A stretch of DNA of 16,040 bases from JBKJZO01 sp046715235 (GTDB lineage Bacteria; Actinomycetota; Actinomycetes; BP-191): positions 1-16,040 of the forward strand of contig JBKJZO010000125.1 in the NCBI GenBank assembly GCA_046715235.1. The letters run 5' to 3'. The notes beneath the pieces were generated by a model. It was not told the origin of the DNA. It saw only the letters and a list, made by a program, of their open reading frames with translations, and made no database searches. A program made the translations under genes and the position numbers. Positions 15,169-16,040 of this stretch are shown one piece after another (the stretch's first letter is position 1; each line of letters begins with the position of its first letter).

Positions 15169-16040
15169 CTACCTGGCAAGAAGTTTGGCGAGCAGCGGGG
15201 CGCCCACGTTGCCGCCGCTGATGATCGCGCCGACACGTTTGCCCGCGACGTCGACCCGGCCGGTGAGCAGCGCTGCCACGACGGTCGCGGCGCTCGGCTC
15301 GACGACGGTCTTGAGCCGGTCTAGGCAGAAGACCATCGCGTCGACCATCTCGTCGTCCGTGACGGTGACGACGTCGCTGAGCAGCCTGCGGTTGACCTCC
15401 CAGGTCAGCGCGCCCGGTGTGCTCTGGCCGAGACCGTCAGCGATCGTCCGTGGCGTCGGTACGGCGACCCGCTCGCCGGCAGCAAGCGAGCGCTGGTGAT
15501 CGTCGCCTTCGACCGGCTCGACTCCGACCATGCGGATGCCCGGGCAAAGAAGCGTGGCGATCGTCGCGCACCCGGCCATCAGTCCCCCACCGCTCATCGG
15601 CGCGAGCAGTACGTCGAGAGGTCCGGTGTCCTCGATCAGCTCCAGCGCCGCCGTGCCTTGCCCCGCCATGACGAGCGGGTCGTCGTACGGCGGTACCAGG
15701 GTCAGCCCGCGCTCCTCGACGAGTGCCGCGCAGATGGCCTCGCGGTCCTGCGTCCAGCGGTCGTACTCGACGACCTCGGCGCCGTAGCCGCGGGTCGCCT
15801 CGAGCTTGGCCGCAGGCGAGTCCTCCGGCATGACGATGACCGACGTGGTGCCGAGCAGCCGCGCCGCGAGAGCGACGGCCTGCGCATGGTTGCCCGACGA
15901 GTACGCCGCGACGCCGCGAGCCGCAACGTCAGGGGGAAGCGACGCGATCGCGTTGTAGGCGCCGCGGAACTTGAACGCACCGACGCGCTGCAGGTTCTCG
16001 GCCTTGAGGAACACGCTGGCGCCGACGAGAGCGTCCAACG
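15169..16040 (-). CDS. PLP-dependent threonine/serine dehydratase (N-terminus outside window)
   Basis: The open frame continues past the right edge, so the apparent start at TTG (16038) is probably an internal leucine. Relative to that codon, the PLP lysine is K23 in FKFRGA. The phosphate-binding SSGNHAQ loop is at 47-53, a GGGLMAG loop follows near 150, and ISGGNVG is close to the C-terminus. These motifs place it in the fold-type II threonine ammonia-lyase/serine dehydratase/serine racemase group. About 25-35 residues are missing from the N-terminus. There is no C-terminal ACT regulatory domain, so it resembles the catabolic type rather than biosynthetic IlvA. The substrate cannot be fixed from sequence. 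It is followed by a 74-bp gap with a dyad and a possible promoter, so it may belong to a separate unit. Confidence 0.88.
   Translation of the reverse strand, partial: LDALVGASVFLKAENLQRVGAFKFRGAYNAIASLPPDVAARGVAAYSSGNHAQAVALAARLLGTTSVIVMPEDSPAAKLEATRGYGAEVVEYDRWTQDREAICAALVEERGLTLVPPYDDPLVMAGQGTAALELIEDTGPLDVLLAPMSGGGLMAGCATIATLLCPGIRMVGVEPVEGDDHQRSLAAGERVAVPTPRTIADGLGQSTPGALTWEVNRRLLSDVVTVTDDEMVDAMVFCLDRLKTVVEPSAATVVAALLTGRVDVAGKRVGAIISGGNVGAPLLAKLLAR

Overview
The window is compact, high-GC DNA with G/C-rich third codon positions, GTG starts and almost no intergenic space. With an ECF sigma/anti-sigma pair, a long poly-HAMP signalling protein, a multidomain SpoIIE-type phosphatase and the thyX-dapA-rnj gene order known from Streptomyces and Mycobacterium, it points to an actinobacterial (Actinomycetota) chromosome. 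I cannot name the genus. No rRNA, tRNA, CRISPR array, insertion sequence or replication origin was seen.

Layout. Positions 1-1742 (minus) hold the N-terminal 580 codons of a poly-HAMP signalling protein that runs off the left edge. A 228-bp divergent intergenic region with a perfect dyad follows. Positions 1971-4511 (plus) encode an ATPase-PAS-GAF-GAF-SpoIIE phosphatase, which ends only 3 bp from the convergent rnj gene. Everything from 4515 to 16040 is on the minus strand. Read in the direction of transcription it is: a partial PLP-dependent threonine/serine dehydratase, a Cu/Zn superoxide dismutase (sodC), an ECF sigma factor, a zinc-finger anti-sigma factor with a membrane domain, an ABC ATPase, three tandem paralogous polytopic membrane proteins, a fourth membrane protein whose reading frame is split, thyX carrying an intein, dapA and rnj.

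How the genes fit together. From the sigma factor to thyX every stop codon overlaps the next start (ATGA, GTGA or, inside the split gene, TGATG). This strongly suggests one translationally coupled polycistron encoding a regulator pair plus an ABC-2-like transporter, with thyX attached at its 3' end. thyX, dapA and rnj are a thymidylate synthase, the first committed lysine/DAP enzyme and an mRNA-processing nuclease; dapA may have its own weak promoter. The left end holds two divergent signalling genes that may form a stress or sporulation-like signalling module.

The points most worth a second look are the sigma/anti-sigma/ABC operon with triplicated membrane subunits, the -1 frame break in the fourth membrane gene, the LAGLIDADG intein in ThyX with a glycine in place of the usual penultimate histidine, and the dyad between the two divergent signalling genes.
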